64,000 bases of DNA. It comes from Sphingopyxis sp. UBA6723 (GTDB lineage Bacteria; Pseudomonadota; Alphaproteobacteria; Sphingomonadales; Sphingomonadaceae). Each line of letters begins with the position of its first letter. The stretch's first letter is position 1. Below, piece after piece: positions 15,747-26,500 of this stretch. Below the pieces are notes generated by a model. It worked only from the letters and a program-made list of their open reading frames with translations. It did no database searches and was not told where the DNA came from. The stretch lies in assembly GCF_002454115.1 (NCBI RefSeq), contig NZ_DKIH01000011.1, positions 69,346 to 133,345 on the forward strand, in the 5' to 3' direction. The translations under genes and the position numbers were made by a program.

Positions 15747-17834
15747 ATGACCCTGACCGAAACCACAACACCCGGGGCCGATCCGGCCGCGTCGGATAGC
15801 CAGCGGGCCGTGGTCCCGCTGGGCAAGCGGGTGCGCCGCCTGGTCATGCAGCTTGGCCCGTCGCGGTTGGCGGCGACGATCCTGTTCCTGATCGTCGCGA
15901 TCCTGATCGCGCGCTTCAGCTGGCAGATGCCGCTGATCGATGCCGCCGAACGCGCGCTGTACGACGCCCGCGCGACGCTGATGGCGCCGCATGTCGAACA
16001 GGACAAACGCATCGTCCTCATTACCTATAACGACGAGACCCTGTTCAACACCGGCATCCGCTCGCCGCTCGACCGCACCCTGCTCGCCAACGCGCTGGGC
16101 AATATCGACCAGATGGGCGCCAAAGCGATCGGCATCGATATCGCCTTCGACTCGCCGCGCCCCGACGACGAGGTGCTGAAAACGCAGCTGCGCGCAATGA
16201 CGACACCCACCTGGCTCGCCTACGCCGAGCAAGCGAGCAATCCGAACACGATTTTTTACGAACAGCAGAAATTTCTCGAAGCCTTCATTGCCGACGTCGC
16301 AACCGACAAGACCAAGCCGACCAGCGTCTTGTTCCAAACCGACGACGACAGCGTGATCCGCAAATGGCCCGGCCGACCCAGGAATCTGCCGCCATTGATG
16401 TCCAACGCCATGGCGCCGGTCGATGCGGCACATGCAAGTTTTCGCGGCAATATCCGCTTCCTCGTCCCCGCACGCGCCGCAAAGGGACAGGAAGAACCGG
16501 TTTTTGCCAGTATCCCGATCGACACCTTTGCGATGCCGATGGACGCCGACATGCGCACGGGCTTTTCCGAGCTGGTGAAGGACCGTTACGTCCTGATCGG
16601 CGGCGACATCATCGACAATGACCAGTTCAACACGCCGCTCAGCCGCTTCACCGATCCGATCACCGGCCAGCACGAAACGATGATCGGGCTGGAGGTGCAC
16701 GCCCATATGCTGGCGCAGCAGCTCGACAAGGCGTGGTCGCGGCCGCTCGCCGGACCGGTGCTGTGGATCCTCGCCGTCCTGATCGTACTCGCGGGCGGGC
16801 TGACCAGTCTGATCGACCTGCGCGCGCGCTGGGTGGCGCTCGCTTTTCTGGGACAGATGGCGTTCTTCATCGCCTTCCCCTTCTGGCTCCACGGTCGCGG
16901 CGTCGATACCACCACGCTGCCGACCTTTGGTTGGGCGATCGGCTGGTTGTTCGGTTACGCGGCGGTGGGGACCGCCGCACGAACCGTCGGATCGCGCCAG
17001 CGCGCCTTTGCCCAATCGGCGCTCGGCAAATATCTGCCCGCCGACGTCGCCGCACAGATCATGCGCGACCCAGACCAGCTGTCGCTCCACGGCGAGCGGC
17101 GCAACATCTTCTGCGTCTTCACCGACCTTGAGGGGTTCACCAAGCTCAGTCATGCGGTGACGCCGGAAACCGTCGCGCGGCTGCTCAACGAATATCTTGA
17201 TCGCCTCTCCGACATCGTCCTCGATCATGGCGGGACGATCGACAAGTTCGTCGGCGATGCCGTCGTTGCCTTTTGGGGCGCGCCGCTCAGCCGCCCCGAT
17301 GACGGGCCAAAGGCCGCAGCCGCTGCGCTCGCCATGTATGAAGCTGGCGAGAAGTTTCGCATCGACATGGCCGAAGGCGTCCCGCCGCTCGGCATGACGC
17401 GCGTCGGACTGCACGTCGGTGACGCGATCGTTGGCAATTTCGGCGGCGAAGGGCGAATCCAATATACCGCGCTCGGCGATGCCATGAACACTGCCTCGCG
17501 GCTGGAGGCCGCCAACAAGGCGCTCAAGACCGGCGTGCTCATCTCGGCCGAAGCGGCGGCGCGCGCCGATCGCGACGATCTGATCCCCATGGGGCGGGTC
17601 ACGCTGCGCGGCCGCGCGCAGCCGGTCGATGTCCTGACGTCGCGCCCCGACCTATCGATCGAACAGCGCGCCCGCATCGCCGCGGTGGTCGCTGCGCACA
17701 CCGCGGGCGACAAAAAAGCCTATGTGATGGCCGCCACAGCGGCGGCGACCGAATTTAGTCAGGATGCAGCCATCATGTTCCTGATAGAACGCCTGAACAA
17801 TACGAAGAATGGAGAAAGCTATGTCCTTTCCTGA
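15747..17834 (+). CDS. CHASE2-domain class III adenylate/guanylate cyclase
   Basis: 695 residues: one membrane helix near 42-56, a periplasmic CHASE2 sensor (about 60-335), three closely spaced membrane helices (about 342-420) and a cytoplasmic class III cyclase domain (about 450-640). Metal-binding aspartates are present: Asp460 in FTDLEGFT and Asp504 in KFVGDAVVAFWG. Lys500 at the purine-recognition position favours ATP as substrate, and GDAMNTASRLE supplies the Asn/Arg transition-state residues. It therefore probably makes cAMP in response to a periplasmic signal. The end overlaps the next gene by 14 bp. Confidence 0.92.
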   Translation: MTLTETTTPGADPAASDSQRAVVPLGKRVRRLVMQLGPSRLAATILFLIVAILIARFSWQMPLIDAAERALYDARATLMAPHVEQDKRIVLITYNDETLFNTGIRSPLDRTLLANALGNIDQMGAKAIGIDIAFDSPRPDDEVLKTQLRAMTTPTWLAYAEQASNPNTIFYEQQKFLEAFIADVATDKTKPTSVLFQTDDDSVIRKWPGRPRNLPPLMSNAMAPVDAAHASFRGNIRFLVPARAAKGQEEPVFASIPIDTFAMPMDADMRTGFSELVKDRYVLIGGDIIDNDQFNTPLSRFTDPITGQHETMIGLEVHAHMLAQQLDKAWSRPLAGPVLWILAVLIVLAGGLTSLIDLRARWVALAFLGQMAFFIAFPFWLHGRGVDTTTLPTFGWAIGWLFGYAAVGTAARTVGSRQRAFAQSALGKYLPADVAAQIMRDPDQLSLHGERRNIFCVFTDLEGFTKLSHAVTPETVARLLNEYLDRLSDIVLDHGGTIDKFVGDAVVAFWGAPLSRPDDGPKAAAAALAMYEAGEKFRIDMAEGVPPLGMTRVGLHVGDAIVGNFGGEGRIQYTALGDAMNTASRLEAANKALKTGVLISAEAAARADRDDLIPMGRVTLRGRAQPVDVLTSRPDLSIEQRARIAAVVAAHTAGDKKAYVMAATAAATEFSQDAAIMFLIERLNNTKNGESYVLS

Positions 17835-18579
17835 TCTGGCCATGCGCCGTCTGAGCCTCACGGCCGCCGCAGCCGTCATGGCGGTGGCCGTCGTCGGTAC
17901 CGCCGCAGCGCAATCGATGGTCGTCCGCTCGACCGGGCCGTCGGCGGCGAAATATCCGACCGGCGCCAAGCTGAAATCCACCGACAAGCTGACCCTGGTG
18001 TCAGGCGACAAGGTGGTGCTGATGCAGGCGGGCAAGACGCGCACCCTGTCCGGCCCCGGGACGTTCGGTGCCAGTGCGACGATCCAGACCAGCCAGTCGA
18101 TGAGCGGCACCGTGACGCGGATGCTGGCCAAGGGGCCAACGATGCGCTCACGCGGCGGATTTTCGCGCGGTCCGAACGATCCGGTCCCTGTCGAAGCGCG
18201 CGCGCCGAACCTGTGGCTGCTCGATTATCGCGAAGGCGGCACCTTTTGCGTTGTTGATCCCGCGACCTTGATGCTGTGGCGCCCGAACATGGAAGGCGAC
18301 ACCGCGCTGGAAATCGAAAGCGCCGGCAAAAAGACGACCGTCGCGATCGTCGACGGCGCCAATTTCCGCAAATGGCCGACAGATGTGCTGCCCGTGCAAT
18401 ATGGGGTAGATTACCGGCTGTCGGGCGGCGGCCTGGCCGCACCGGTCAACGTGCGTTTCGCAGCGCTGGAAAATGCGCCCGATACCGTGGAGGGATCGGT
18501 CGATATGCTGATGGCCAAGGGCTGCGCACCGCAGCTCAACCGACTGGTCGATGCCATGTCGGATGCCGAAGCGGGTTGA
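17821..18579 (+). CDS. Small secreted protein of the CHAT/CHASE2 cluster, function unknown
   Basis: 252 residues with a signal peptide (about 1-30, ending GTAAAQ). The next ~60 residues (SAAKYPTGAKLKSTDKLTL... then GPGTF) resemble FecR-like periplasmic beta modules that often accompany CHASE2 and CHAT genes; the rest is unrecognised, with Cys in GGTFCVV and KGCAPQ. The start at 17821 has GGAGAAAG upstream; it begins inside the cyclase gene. Position suggests a periplasmic partner of the cyclase sensor or the CHAT protein, by inference only. Confidence 0.7.
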   Translation: MSFPDLAMRRLSLTAAAAVMAVAVVGTAAAQSMVVRSTGPSAAKYPTGAKLKSTDKLTLVSGDKVVLMQAGKTRTLSGPGTFGASATIQTSQSMSGTVTRMLAKGPTMRSRGGFSRGPNDPVPVEARAPNLWLLDYREGGTFCVVDPATLMLWRPNMEGDTALEIESAGKKTTVAIVDGANFRKWPTDVLPVQYGVDYRLSGGGLAAPVNVRFAALENAPDTVEGSVDMLMAKGCAPQLNRLVDAMSDAEAG

Positions 18580-18763
18580 GGTGAACGGATTCGGGCGGGC
18601 ATTGAACCCGGTCGAGCCATCTGATAACGAATAAAAGAAAATCTGCTGATCTAGCGGCAGAATCTTTCCTTGGGTCGAACAATTCGCACTGCCGGTTCCC
18701 GGCAGAGCCATAGAAATTTAGGCACCGCGATTTCGCGGTCGCGTTCGTGCTCAAGGGGTGGTG

Positions 18764-20584
18764 ATGATTACGGGGGATTTGGGACATATTGCGCGCGTGC
18801 GGCCGAAACGGGCTGTGCTGCGCCGGACATTGGGCTGTTCGGCAGGATTGATCGCCTTCGTCTTGCCCACCGCCGCGCTGGCGCAGCCGACGCCGCAAAT
18901 CCCGACGCGCGAGGAAATTCAGCAACCGACGCTGGCGCCGCTGACTCCGCCCAATGAACAGGTCGTATCCGCCGACGACAGCATCGAACGCGCGCCCTGC
19001 CCGCTCGCCAATCCCGAATTCGCCAATGTCCGTATCACGCTGCGGGGCGTCGAATTTTCCAGTGTCGACGGCATTGATTCGGCGATGCTGGCGCCAAGCT
19101 GGTCGGACAAGATCGGGCAGGATCTGCCGATTTCGGTCGTCTGCGACATCCGCGATCGTGCCGCGACGATGCTGCGCTCCAAAGGCTATCTCGCCGCAGT
19201 TCGCGTCCCGCCGCAGACGATCGACGACGGCATCGTCCGGCTCGACATTCTCGCCGCGCGCATGACCCGGATCGAAGTTCGCGGCGATGCCGGTGCCAAC
19301 GAACGCCTGCTGCAACGCTATCTCTCGCGGCTCGACGACCAGCCAGTGTTCAACATCGTCGATGCCGAACGCTATCTGCTTCTGGCGCGCGACATTCCCG
19401 GGCTGGATGCGCGGTTGACGCTACGCCCCGGCGATGCCCCCGGAGATGTTGTTGGCGAGGTCACCGTGCTGCGGACGCCTTTTACATTTGACGCCAATAT
19501 CCAGAATTTTGGATCACGCGACGTTGGGCGCTGGGGCGGCGTGGCGCGCGTCCGTTTCGCCGGGTTGACCGGCATGGGCGACCTGACCACCGCCAGTTTT
19601 TATTCCACCCCCGATTTCGACGAGCAACAGGTCGTCCAGCTGGCGCACGAGTTCCGCGTCGGCGGCGAAGGGCTGCGCTTTGGCGCCAGCTATACCTACG
19701 CCTGGACCCGGCCCGACATCGCGGCGTTCCCGATCAAGTCAAAGACGCAGATCGCCAGCCTGTTCGCATCCTATCCGGTCACCCTGACCCAGGCGCGGCG
19801 GTTCACCATCGGCGGCGGGCTCGACCTGATCGATCAGGACATCGGCCTCGGCGGGGTGCCGATCAACCGCGATCGCTTGCGCGTGTTCAACCTGCGTGTC
19901 GACGCGAGCTGGATCGACCCTGCCTCGGTCGCCGGCCGCAGCGGCTTCAGCCCCAGCGAACCGCGCTGGGCGCTTTCGACTGCCATCGAGGCGCGGCAGG
20001 GGGTCAATTTTCTGGGCGCCAGCGACGATTGCGGCCCTGGCGGCGCGACCTGTTTCCTGCCCGGAGCGGTGCCGTTGACCCGCGTCGAGGGCAAGCCCGA
20101 CGCGTTCCTGCTGCGCGCCAATACGCTCGCCGAATGGCGGCCGCACAAATTGTTCACGTTGTCCGCCGCACCGCGCGCGCAATGGGCGAGCGATCCGCTG
20201 CTTGCATATGAAGAATTTTCGGGCGGCAACTTCACCGTCGGGCGCGGCTTCGATCCCGGCACGATTATCGGCGACAGCGGCGTCGGCGTTGCGGTCGAGG
20301 CGCGCTACGGATCGTTCGTCCCCGCCAATACCAAGGCGTTAGCTTTTCAGCCCTTTGCCTTTTTCGACGCCGCCTGGGTGTGGAACAAGGATGCCGCGTT
20401 CAACGGCCTTAATCCGCAGAAACTCTTTTCCGCGGGGGGCGGCGTGCGCGTTGCTTATGGCGATGTCGCCCGGCTCGACGTGACGATGGCGGTGCCGCTC
20501 AACCGCGGCGGCTTCCTGGCGCAAAAGCCCGATCCGCGCTTGCTGGTGTCGCTGACGACCCAATTTGGCGTGAAGGCGCGCTGA
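18764..20584 (+). CDS. Two-partner secretion outer-membrane transporter (FhaC/ShlB/HecB family)
   Basis: 606 residues: long signal peptide (about 1-41, ending AALAQ), POTRA-like periplasmic region (about 60-220; VRITLRGVEFSSVDG, DGIVRLDILAARMTRIEVRG), then a 16-strand-type barrel domain with the family motif VGRGFDPGTIIGD (VRGY equivalent) and a C-terminal strand. Such TpsB proteins export one large beta-helical TpsA protein, which here is the next gene, 3 bp away. The ATG at 18764 is preferred (AAGGGG upstream) over the in-frame GTGs at 18758 and 18761. A 184-bp gap before the gene may hold its own promoter. Confidence 0.93.
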   Translation: MITGDLGHIARVRPKRAVLRRTLGCSAGLIAFVLPTAALAQPTPQIPTREEIQQPTLAPLTPPNEQVVSADDSIERAPCPLANPEFANVRITLRGVEFSSVDGIDSAMLAPSWSDKIGQDLPISVVCDIRDRAATMLRSKGYLAAVRVPPQTIDDGIVRLDILAARMTRIEVRGDAGANERLLQRYLSRLDDQPVFNIVDAERYLLLARDIPGLDARLTLRPGDAPGDVVGEVTVLRTPFTFDANIQNFGSRDVGRWGGVARVRFAGLTGMGDLTTASFYSTPDFDEQQVVQLAHEFRVGGEGLRFGASYTYAWTRPDIAAFPIKSKTQIASLFASYPVTLTQARRFTIGGGLDLIDQDIGLGGVPINRDRLRVFNLRVDASWIDPASVAGRSGFSPSEPRWALSTAIEARQGVNFLGASDDCGPGGATCFLPGAVPLTRVEGKPDAFLLRANTLAEWRPHKLFTLSAAPRAQWASDPLLAYEEFSGGNFTVGRGFDPGTIIGDSGVGVAVEARYGSFVPANTKALAFQPFAFFDAAWVWNKDAAFNGLNPQKLFSAGGGVRVAYGDVARLDVTMAVPLNRGGFLAQKPDPRLLVSLTTQFGVKAR

Positions 20585-20587
20585 CCC

Positions 20588-23500
20588 ATGACGATGACAT
20601 CAAGGACCATTGATATGCGTTCGACGGCCAACCCTGCACCGATCCACAACGGCAAGCGCCGCCTGCTCGAAAGCTGCGCGATCGTGGCGGGGCTCGCCGC
20701 CCTCGCTTATGGCGGTCCTGCGCTCGCCCAGGTCGCCGGCACGGGACAAGGCGTCACCGGCCCCGGGCTCAGCAACCCGACAATTTCGGCGCCGGGACCG
20801 GGACCGACGACCGTCAACACGACGGGTGATCAGACGATCATCAACTGGACGCCGTCGAACGCGCCTGTCGGCGGGGTGATCGACTTTCTACCCACCGGCA
20901 ACTCGCTGAACTTTACCGGCACCGGCCAATATATCGTCCTCAACCGGTTCGTATCGGGTACGGGCGTGCCAATTGCCGATCAGATTGCCATCAACGGTAC
21001 GGTCAACAGTGTGGACTTCGCCACTTCCGGCGGGCGTGGTGGCAATATCTGGTTCTACAACGCCGGCGGCATCCTGATCGGCGCGACCGGGGTGATCAAT
21101 GTCGGCAGTCTGGTGCTGACCGCCAACGATGTCCTGACCACCGGTGGCCTGCTCGGTCCCTCGGGCGAAATCCGTTTCCGCGGCGCTGCGGGAGGTACGT
21201 CGAACGTGACGGTCGCGGCTGGCGCAGCAATCAACGCCAACAACCCGTTCAACCCAGGCGATAGCTATGTCGCGCTGGTCGCGCCGCGCATCGTCCAAGC
21301 GGGCGCCGTCCGCGTTGATGGCGCTGCGGCCTATGTCGCCGCCGAACAGGCCGATATTCGCATCAACAATGGCTTGTTCGACATCAATGTGCTGGTCGGC
21401 GCCGAAGGCGGCAACGTCATCACCCACAGCGGCACAACCACTGGCCCGGCCCACCAACAGGGCGATATCGATCAGAGCCGCATCTACATGGTCGCCATCC
21501 CCAAAAATGACGCGGTGACGATGCTGGTGTCGGGCCAGGTGGGCTATGAGGACGCGGTGACGGCGCAGACCGACCCCGATGGTGCTGTCGTACTGTCGGC
21601 GGGCTATAATGTCGTCAATGGCCAGATTGACGGCAGCCCGGTGGGCAATGCGGCGGCGAACATCACCGTCAACGATACGATTTTCCTCAGCGACACCACG
21701 GCGCGCGCCAGCGGAACGTTCCTGGGCCAGCCGCTGAGCACGATTCCCACCGGCCTGCCGATCGCCTTCATTCCGCCGCAGCTTGGCCGTATCGCAGTCC
21801 AGGGCAATGCGCTGTTCATCGGTGACGCCGGAGCGACAATCAACGTCAACGCCGGTCGTGCGGTTTCCGCAACGGGCGATATGATCGTCCGGTCGGGAGG
21901 CAATGCTGCCGGACCCGGCGCCGCGGCGGTCAATGTCACGGGCGGCGCCTTTGGGGTGCTCGGCGATCTCGTAATCGAAGCTGGCGGTGTCGTCGATGGC
22001 GTCACGGGCGACAGCGACGGTGGCGACGCACGGCTGACGATCAGCGGGGGAGCTGCGCAGGTTGGCGGCTTGGTGACGATCGCCGCCAACGCCACCGGTG
22101 GCGACATCTCCACCCAGGGCTCAACCGGCGGCAGCGGTCGGGCCGGGTCTGCATCGCTCGTCCTGACCGGCGGCGCATTCACGGCGAGCGACATCACCGT
22201 CAGTGCCGATGGTATCGGCGGCGACGGACTTGGATCGGGCGGTCTGGGCATCGGGGGAACCGCCACCATCGACCTGCTGGGCGGCACGATCGACGTGGCT
22301 GACCTCATCGCCTCGGCCTCCGGGACAGGCGGCCAGGGGTTGGCGGGCAACGACGGAGAGCCGACCAACATCATTCCGGGCGGCGTCGGCGGGGTCGGCG
22401 CTGGCGGACAGGCGGCGATCAATATCGATGGCGCCACCGTCCAGGCGAGCCTGGTTGCCGCCTACGCATCCGGCCAGGGGGGCGAAGGGGGCGGCTTCAA
22501 CAATATCTTTTCCTTCAGCGGCGTCCCCGGCACCCCGGGCGATGGTGGCACGGGGAACGGCGGCAGCGCCGCCGTCAACGTGGCGAGCGGGACGCTCGAC
22601 ACCGGCAGCCTGATTGTCGATGCCGCCGGCATCGGCGGTCAGGGCGGCAGCTCATTCTTTTCCAGCAGTTCGGGCAGCAGCACCGGCGTTGGTGTCGGCG
22701 GAACGGGCGGCACCGGTCAGGGGGGGGTAGCAACGCTGGCCCTTGCCACCGATATCGACGCCGGGTCGGTTCAGGTGGCCGCTCGCGGTCAGGGCGGCGC
22801 AGGCGGGTTGCACAATGTCGGTGGCAACGGCGGCGACGCCGGGGGCGGACTGGCGCAGATGATCGTCAGCGGCTTTAATGCCGGGCTATTCTTTATGAAC
22901 CTTGATGCCAGTGCCACCGGCGGCAATGGCGCAGCGGGGCGCGACGGCAACGGCGGCAATGGCGGCAGCGCGGTTGGCGGAACGGCCAGCGCCGTCGCCG
23001 AGGGCACCGACGGACGGTTTGAAGCCCGCGGTATCGTCTTTGCAACCGCCGGACGCGGCGGCAATGGCGGCGCGGGCGGACTGGCCCCCTTTGCTTCGAT
23101 CACCGCCGCGCCGGACGGTGGCGACGGCGGCAATGGCACCGGTGGCGTTGTCGAACTGTTCGCGACCGACGGCGGCGTGATCAGCCTGACCCCGGGAAGC
23201 AGCGGCCCCCAGACGCTGGGGAGCAATGGCTTCGGCGGTATTGGCGGCCAGGGTGCCGACCATTTCGGCGCCGGGCGCCAGTCGGGTGATGGCGGCGATG
23301 CGGGCGCAGGGAGCGGCGGCGTTGTCCGCTTGATCGCCGACGGCGGTACCATCACGACGACGCAGGCGGTGACGATCACGGCACAGGGCGTGACGGGGTC
23401 CAGCGGTGGCGGGGGAACCGGATTCGGCGGCGCCACAAACGGCGTGGCGGGCGCATCGGCCATCGCCAGCACTGGCGGGCGTGCCGTGCTGGAATCGGCC

Positions 23501-26500
23501 AGCGGCGGGCTGATCGCGCTCGGCAATACGATCATTGACGCGGATGGCGATCTGGCAGGACGCATCGAATTGCGCACTGATGAGAATGCATCGAGCAGCA
23601 TTGCCTTTACGACGCTCTCAGCCAGCGCGCTCGGTGAAGCCGCGCCGACCGGTGGCAACATCGAAGAAGCCTTGACCGGCATTTTTGTTGCCGTCGATGG
23701 CGGCACCATTGGCACGACCGGCGACGCGACGCTGGAGACGGGAAGCGCAGTGGGCGCCCATGCGCGCAGCAGTGGCAGTTTCAGCGCTGGTGGCAACCTG
23801 TTGATAGAGGCGGGCGAACGCTTTGACGTGCGCCATGATGCGCGAAGCGGTACCGCGGCGACGATAGGCGCTGCCGGTGACTTTACCATCACTGCACCAC
23901 AGGGAATTTTCGGTACCCCAGGCAGCCTGCTGGGCGCCGGTGGCGATTTGACGCTGTCGGTCACGGCGGGACCGATCCAGGTCGATGCGCTCGATTCGGG
24001 CAATGACATCGTCATCACCGCCGCGGGCGCCGTTTCGGTTGAACATGCCGAAGCGGTCAATGATTTCACCGCCAGTGGCGCCAGTTTCCGCACCGGGCTG
24101 AATTCGATCATCACCGGCGGCGATATCCTCATCACCTCGCCCGGCGCGGTCGATCTGGGCAATTCAACCGCGGGCGGCTTCGTTCAGGTCAATGGCCAGT
24201 CGATCCTGTTCAACAACATCGATGCCGGGTCGTCGGTCTTCCTGACCGCGACCGGCAACACCCCCGGCGCCGAAGGGATCAGCGGCGGATCGATCGATGC
24301 AGGCGGCAGCATCAACCTCAACGCAACCCGCATCGCCATCAACGGCGAGATTGCGGGCGGCGGAGCCCTGTTTGCCAACGGCAGCGCCGGACCGGTAGCC
24401 ATCGCGCTGGCAGATATGGGCGATTTCATATCGGTTTCAGCCACCGGTGACATCACCGGCACCTATAATGCCGTGGGCAGTATCCAGCTCACCTCGGGCG
24501 CCAATATCAGCGCATCGGCGAACGCAACGGGCTTTGAAAGTTCGAGCAGCGGCACTCCGATCGCCGCCAGCGTGTTCATCGATGCGGGTGGCGACGTCGT
24601 CCTGACCAACAACAGCGCCACCGGCATGTTCGGGGTGCGCGCGGGCGGTACGGCGTCGGTCAATGGCGTCAATGCCGGCGAAGATGCGCTGGTTTTGGCG
24701 GGCACCACCGCGGCGCTCACCAACATTACGGCGGGCGACGACCTGACGGTCACGGCACCGGGAGGAATCGTAGCCAACGGTCTTGCGACGACCGGCACCG
24801 GCCCCGACAATCGAGCGCTGATCTATGGCCCGTTCAGCCCGTCCGGCCCCAGTTTCTTCCAGATCACGTCTTCGCCGCCCAACCAATCGAATATCGTACT
24901 GACCGCATCGACAGGGACGATCACCGGCGGCGGCATCAACGCGTTCGACAATCTGACGCTGACCGCTTCGGGCGCCGTGGCTACGACCGGCACGCTGGCA
25001 TCGGGCCTTGCGACACGGATCGAAGGTAGCAGTATCAGCTTTGCCGCGATCGACGCCGGCAACACCGTCGACCTGTTGGCCGCGAACGCCATATCCGGCG
25101 TCGGCATTGCGGCAGGCGGCGACATCAATCTGATTGGCGACAGCGTAGGGCTCACCGGTGCTGTGACCGGCGACGCATCCTTCTTTGCCTTTGGTCTGGG
25201 CGGCGCCGTTGCGGTCAATCAGGCCGACGTGGCTGGAACGATCTCGATCTTTGCCGATGGAAATTTGACCGGCAGCTATGTGGCGGGCGGCGACGTCCGG
25301 CTGAATTCCAACGCCAATATCGACGTCTCGGCGACCGCGAACGGAGGCTATATCGATGCTAACGGCGTGACCACCCGGGGCAACCTGTTTGCGGAGGCCG
25401 CGGGGAACGTCGTGCTGGCGAACAGCGCGGCGGCGCGCATGTTCGGCGTCAGCGCCGGTGGGTCGGCGACGATCGCGGGCGGCAATGCGGGCGAGGATAT
25501 GCTGGTCCTGGCCGGCACGACCGCATCGCTCAGCGGCATAACGGCCGGCGACGATGTTGACGTCAGCGCAGGTGGCGATCTCACCGCCAACGGCGTGAAC
25601 GCCACGGGCGCCGGGGCCGATACTGCGTTTCTGAGCTTTGTGCCGGGCAGCGGCTTTACGATCAATTCAGGCGAGGGGATCTCGGCGACCGACGGATCCG
25701 ACGTCAGGCTGACGGCGGGTGGTTCGATCGGTGCGTCGGCCCTGTCGGCGGGCGATGACATTTTTGCCGCAACAACGGGCGCGATCGCGATCAACGGCGC
25801 GACCACATTTGGCCTCGGCGCCACGGGGGGCAGCAGCAACATCCGGACGCAGGGCGGCGACACCACCCTTGCAGCGCTGAATGCCTTCACCGATGTCCTG
25901 GTCACATCGACCGGCACGATGAACGCCACCGGCCCAATCGCCGCCGGGCGTGATGTTACGATCACCGCGTCAAGCGCGAATCTCGAATCGCTGGCCACCC
26001 CTGGCGGTACGATCATCGAAACGGTGAGCGCCGGAAACAACCTGTCGATTACGACGTCGGGCGACATTGTGGGCGGCCGCGTCCGCGCGGGGGGCGATCT
26101 GACGCTCACCGGCGACAGCATCGACATCACCCGCGCTCAGACGACCGGCACGGGTCAGCTAACGCTGACCGGCGCAAGCGGCGTCAATTCCACCAACATT
26201 CAGGCGGGCGGCGCGACATTGCTTAATGCAAGCAACGGCGCTGTAACGTCCGACGGCCTGATCTCGACCGGCCCGGTGACCGCGACCGGCAACAGCATCA
26301 ACCTGCGCACCGGGGGCAACATCGTCTTTGCCGTCCTCGATGCCGATGCTGGCGACGCGGTGGTAACCAACGGGTCGGGAACGCTGACGATCACGTCGAG
26401 CGTCGTCGCGGGTCGGACCACCCTGACCTCTGAAAACGGCAATGACATCGTCATTTCAGCGTTGGCCGCCGATGCCACCGACATCACGTCGGAAGGCGAC

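Noticed and set aside
15651..17462. A 603-codon open frame on the minus strand opposite the CHASE2 cyclase
   Set aside because: Mirror frame of a GC-rich gene; low-complexity Arg/His/Asp-rich translation, no motif, and the plus strand has an intact cyclase.
22300..23450. Repeated GGCGGC-type sequence resembling an array
   Set aside because: Irregular period and coding in frame for GGxGG; not a CRISPR array (no constant repeat/unique spacer pattern).
22789..24162. A Pro-rich 457-codon minus-strand frame inside the exoprotein gene
   Set aside because: Complement of Gly codons (GGN) reads as Pro; it is a composition effect.
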